DNA from: Desulfoscipio sp. XC116
GTDB lineage: Bacteria; Bacillota; Desulfotomaculia; Desulfotomaculales; Desulfallaceae
DNA: 64,000 bases
Direction: 5' to 3'
Assembly: GCF_039851975.1 (NCBI RefSeq)
Contig: NZ_CP156660.1
Coordinates: 558,001 to 622,000 of the forward strand
Within the stretch, counting starts at the first letter, position 1, and every line of letters starts with the position of its first letter. The notes below the pieces were generated by a model. That model was not told the DNA's origin. It was given only the letters and a program-made list of their open reading frames with translations, and did no database searches. A program made the position numbers and the translations under genes. Shown here piece by piece: positions 63,166 to 64,000 of the stretch.

Positions 63166-63465
63166 GTGGCTATTAAAACAGCAAATGTTCTCGCGCGTGT
63201 CGAGCCGGATATAAAAGAAAAAGCAGAATCAATCATGGCAAAGCTGGGGGTTCCGGCTTCCGTTGTAATTAATATGCTTTACAAGCAAATCATCATGACG
63301 AAAAGTATTCCGTTCTCTCTCTCAATCCCTGCCACTCCGGTGATGCTTGATGAAATGGACGTCGCGACATTTGACGCAATCATGCAAAAAGGATTTAATG
63401 AGGCAAAAGCAGACTGTTCCCGTCCTGCTTCTGAGGTATTTTCTGAATTAAGACGAGGGCTATAA
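63166..63465 (+). CDS. RelB/DinJ-like antitoxin
   Basis: The protein from GTG 63166 (~99 aa) opens AIKTANVLARVEPDIKEKAE, then LGVPASVVINMLYKQIIMTK and SIPFSLSIP. This is the ribbon-helix-helix dimerisation and DNA-binding pattern of RelB/DinJ antitoxins, which start with a strand ...ARVEP..K..AE.I...LG...S..I...Y.QI. AAAGGTGA sits 7 nt before the GTG. The C-terminal half (FNEAKADCSRPASEVFSELR) would wrap the toxin. The cognate toxin downstream is only a stub, so this is probably an orphan antitoxin. Confidence 0.8.
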   Translation: MAIKTANVLARVEPDIKEKAESIMAKLGVPASVVINMLYKQIIMTKSIPFSLSIPATPVMLDEMDVATFDAIMQKGFNEAKADCSRPASEVFSELRRGL

Positions 63466-63479
63466 TTGATGGAGGATAA

Positions 63480-63584
63480 GACGTATTTTGGATTGACGAA
63501 GAAAATATTAAGGTTCAAGTTACTGCAGTTATCTATGGCAGGTGTGATCAAATAAAGCAACTCTCACAGATAGATATGGAATAA
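63480..63584 (+). pseudogene. RelE-type toxin remnant
   Basis: A 34-codon open stretch reads DVFWIDEENIKVQVTAVIYG and RCDQIKQLSQIDME before TAA 63582-63584. The V.WIDEE...V.V.AVIYG.RD pattern is the C-terminal strand region of RelE/ParE toxins. A stop lies immediately upstream and the N-terminal ~60 residues are absent, so the toxin is dead. Confidence 0.65.
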
Positions 63585-63679
63585 AGAAAATCAGGAAACC
63601 ATTATCGAACGCAAATACGTCTTTATATAAAAGAGGAAGCTATGGTATTATCAAACCGGGTAAGTTACATGAACCCAAC

Positions 63680-63708
63680 TTGACAAAGCCTTAGTCCCGC
63701 TATATACT
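63680..63708 (+). promoter_or_regulatory. Promoter of the tetR-type gene
   Basis: TTGACA (63680-63685), 17-bp spacer, TATACT (63703-63708). ATACT-GAACG-AGTAT overlaps the -10 and could be the regulator's operator. Confidence 0.75.
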
Positions 63709-63744
63709 GAACGAGTATTCGATATTGCAAAAGGGGGTGAGGCA

Positions 63745-64000
63745 ATGGCACAGGTACTAAAGGATGAAATAAGGGAACGCATTTATGAAGCAGCGCTTGA
63801 TGTATTTTTTCAAAAGGACTTTAAAAGCACTACTATGAAAGAAATCGCGCAAAAAGCGGGTGTGTCCACCAGCCTCACTTATTCCTATTTCAAAAATAAG
63901 GAGGTGCTTTTTAACGAAATCATACAGTCAGTTTTGCTACAGTTTCCGGATATGCTAAAGCAGGCCGTGGAAGCACCCGGCCAAGCTTTTGATAAGTTTG
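63745..64000 (+). CDS. TetR-family regulator (5' part, runs off window)
   Basis: ATG 63745 after GGGGGTGAG opens a frame still open at the window end (85 codons seen). It shows the TetR N-terminal helix-turn-helix: IRERIYEAALDVFFQKDFKS, then TTMKEIAQKAGVSTSLTYSY and FKNKEVLFNEII. The ligand-binding domain lies outside the window, so the target is unknown; the palindrome in its promoter suggests autoregulation. Confidence 0.9.
   Translation, partial: MAQVLKDEIRERIYEAALDVFFQKDFKSTTMKEIAQKAGVSTSLTYSYFKNKEVLFNEIIQSVLLQFPDMLKQAVEAPGQAFDKF

Noticed and set aside
1-64000. tRNA or rRNA genes
   Set aside because: Intergenic regions were scanned for cloverleaf-like arms and conserved loops; none was found.

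Overview
The window looks like a chromosomal segment of a spore-former-type Firmicute, most likely a sulfate-reducing Desulfotomaculum/Peptococcaceae relative. The evidence is the cdaA-cdaR ... glmM ... glmS order with a glmS ribozyme, strong Shine-Dalgarno sites, SLH surface proteins, a small assimilatory-type sirohaem sulfite reductase, an EtfAB-linked FAD protein and a type I-B CRISPR system. The genus is inference; no rRNA or other marker gene is present.

Region 1 (1-15.4 kb) is housekeeping: diadenylate cyclase cdaA and its regulator cdaR, a methyl-accepting chemotaxis protein, a CpaE/MinD-like ATPase with a damaged P-loop, an FGGY kinase, a 27-residue membrane peptide, a YhaO/YhaN (SbcDC-like) repair pair, glmM, the glmS ribozyme and glmS. 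A broken IS1634-type transposase follows.

Region 2 (15.9-23.2 kb) is a minus-strand catabolic operon (Fe-S oxidoreductase, FAD oxidase, MmgE/PrpD protein, metallo-beta-lactamase-fold hydrolase, MFS carrier). It has a GntR/FadR-type regulator, and near-identical palindromes lie inside both the operon promoter and the regulator's own promoter.

Region 3 (23.3-27.9 kb) is a decayed defence island. It holds a GNAT gene with a 50-residue partner (possible toxin-antitoxin), a frameshifted Csm6 remnant, a deletion fusion of BREX pglX and pglZ remnants, and an AbiEii-like/DUF6922 pair.

Region 4 (28-47.5 kb) is devoted to the cell surface: a 12-TM LuxR regulator, a small membrane protein, an SLH protein, and a tandemly duplicated locus encoding a giant GLUG-repeat protein (3008 aa) and a BspA-like leucine-rich-repeat protein. 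The giant gene sits behind a cobalamin riboswitch with a terminator. The two copies of the locus have decayed in complementary ways: copy 1 keeps only the 3' end of the giant gene but a full LRR gene, and copy 2 keeps the full giant gene but a gutted LRR gene. Both proteins end in the same kind of C-terminal membrane anchor. This is the most unusual part of the window.

Region 5 (47.6-51.3 kb) encodes EtfB, EtfA, a short FAD-domain protein and the small sulfite reductase, an electron-transfer cluster.

Region 6 (51.8-63 kb) is a complete type I-B CRISPR-Cas locus (cas6-cas8b-cas7-cas5-cas3-cas4-cas1-cas2) and an array of 27 repeats whose consensus switches once along its length. After it come an orphan RelB/DinJ-like antitoxin with a toxin stub and the start of a TetR regulator that runs off the window.
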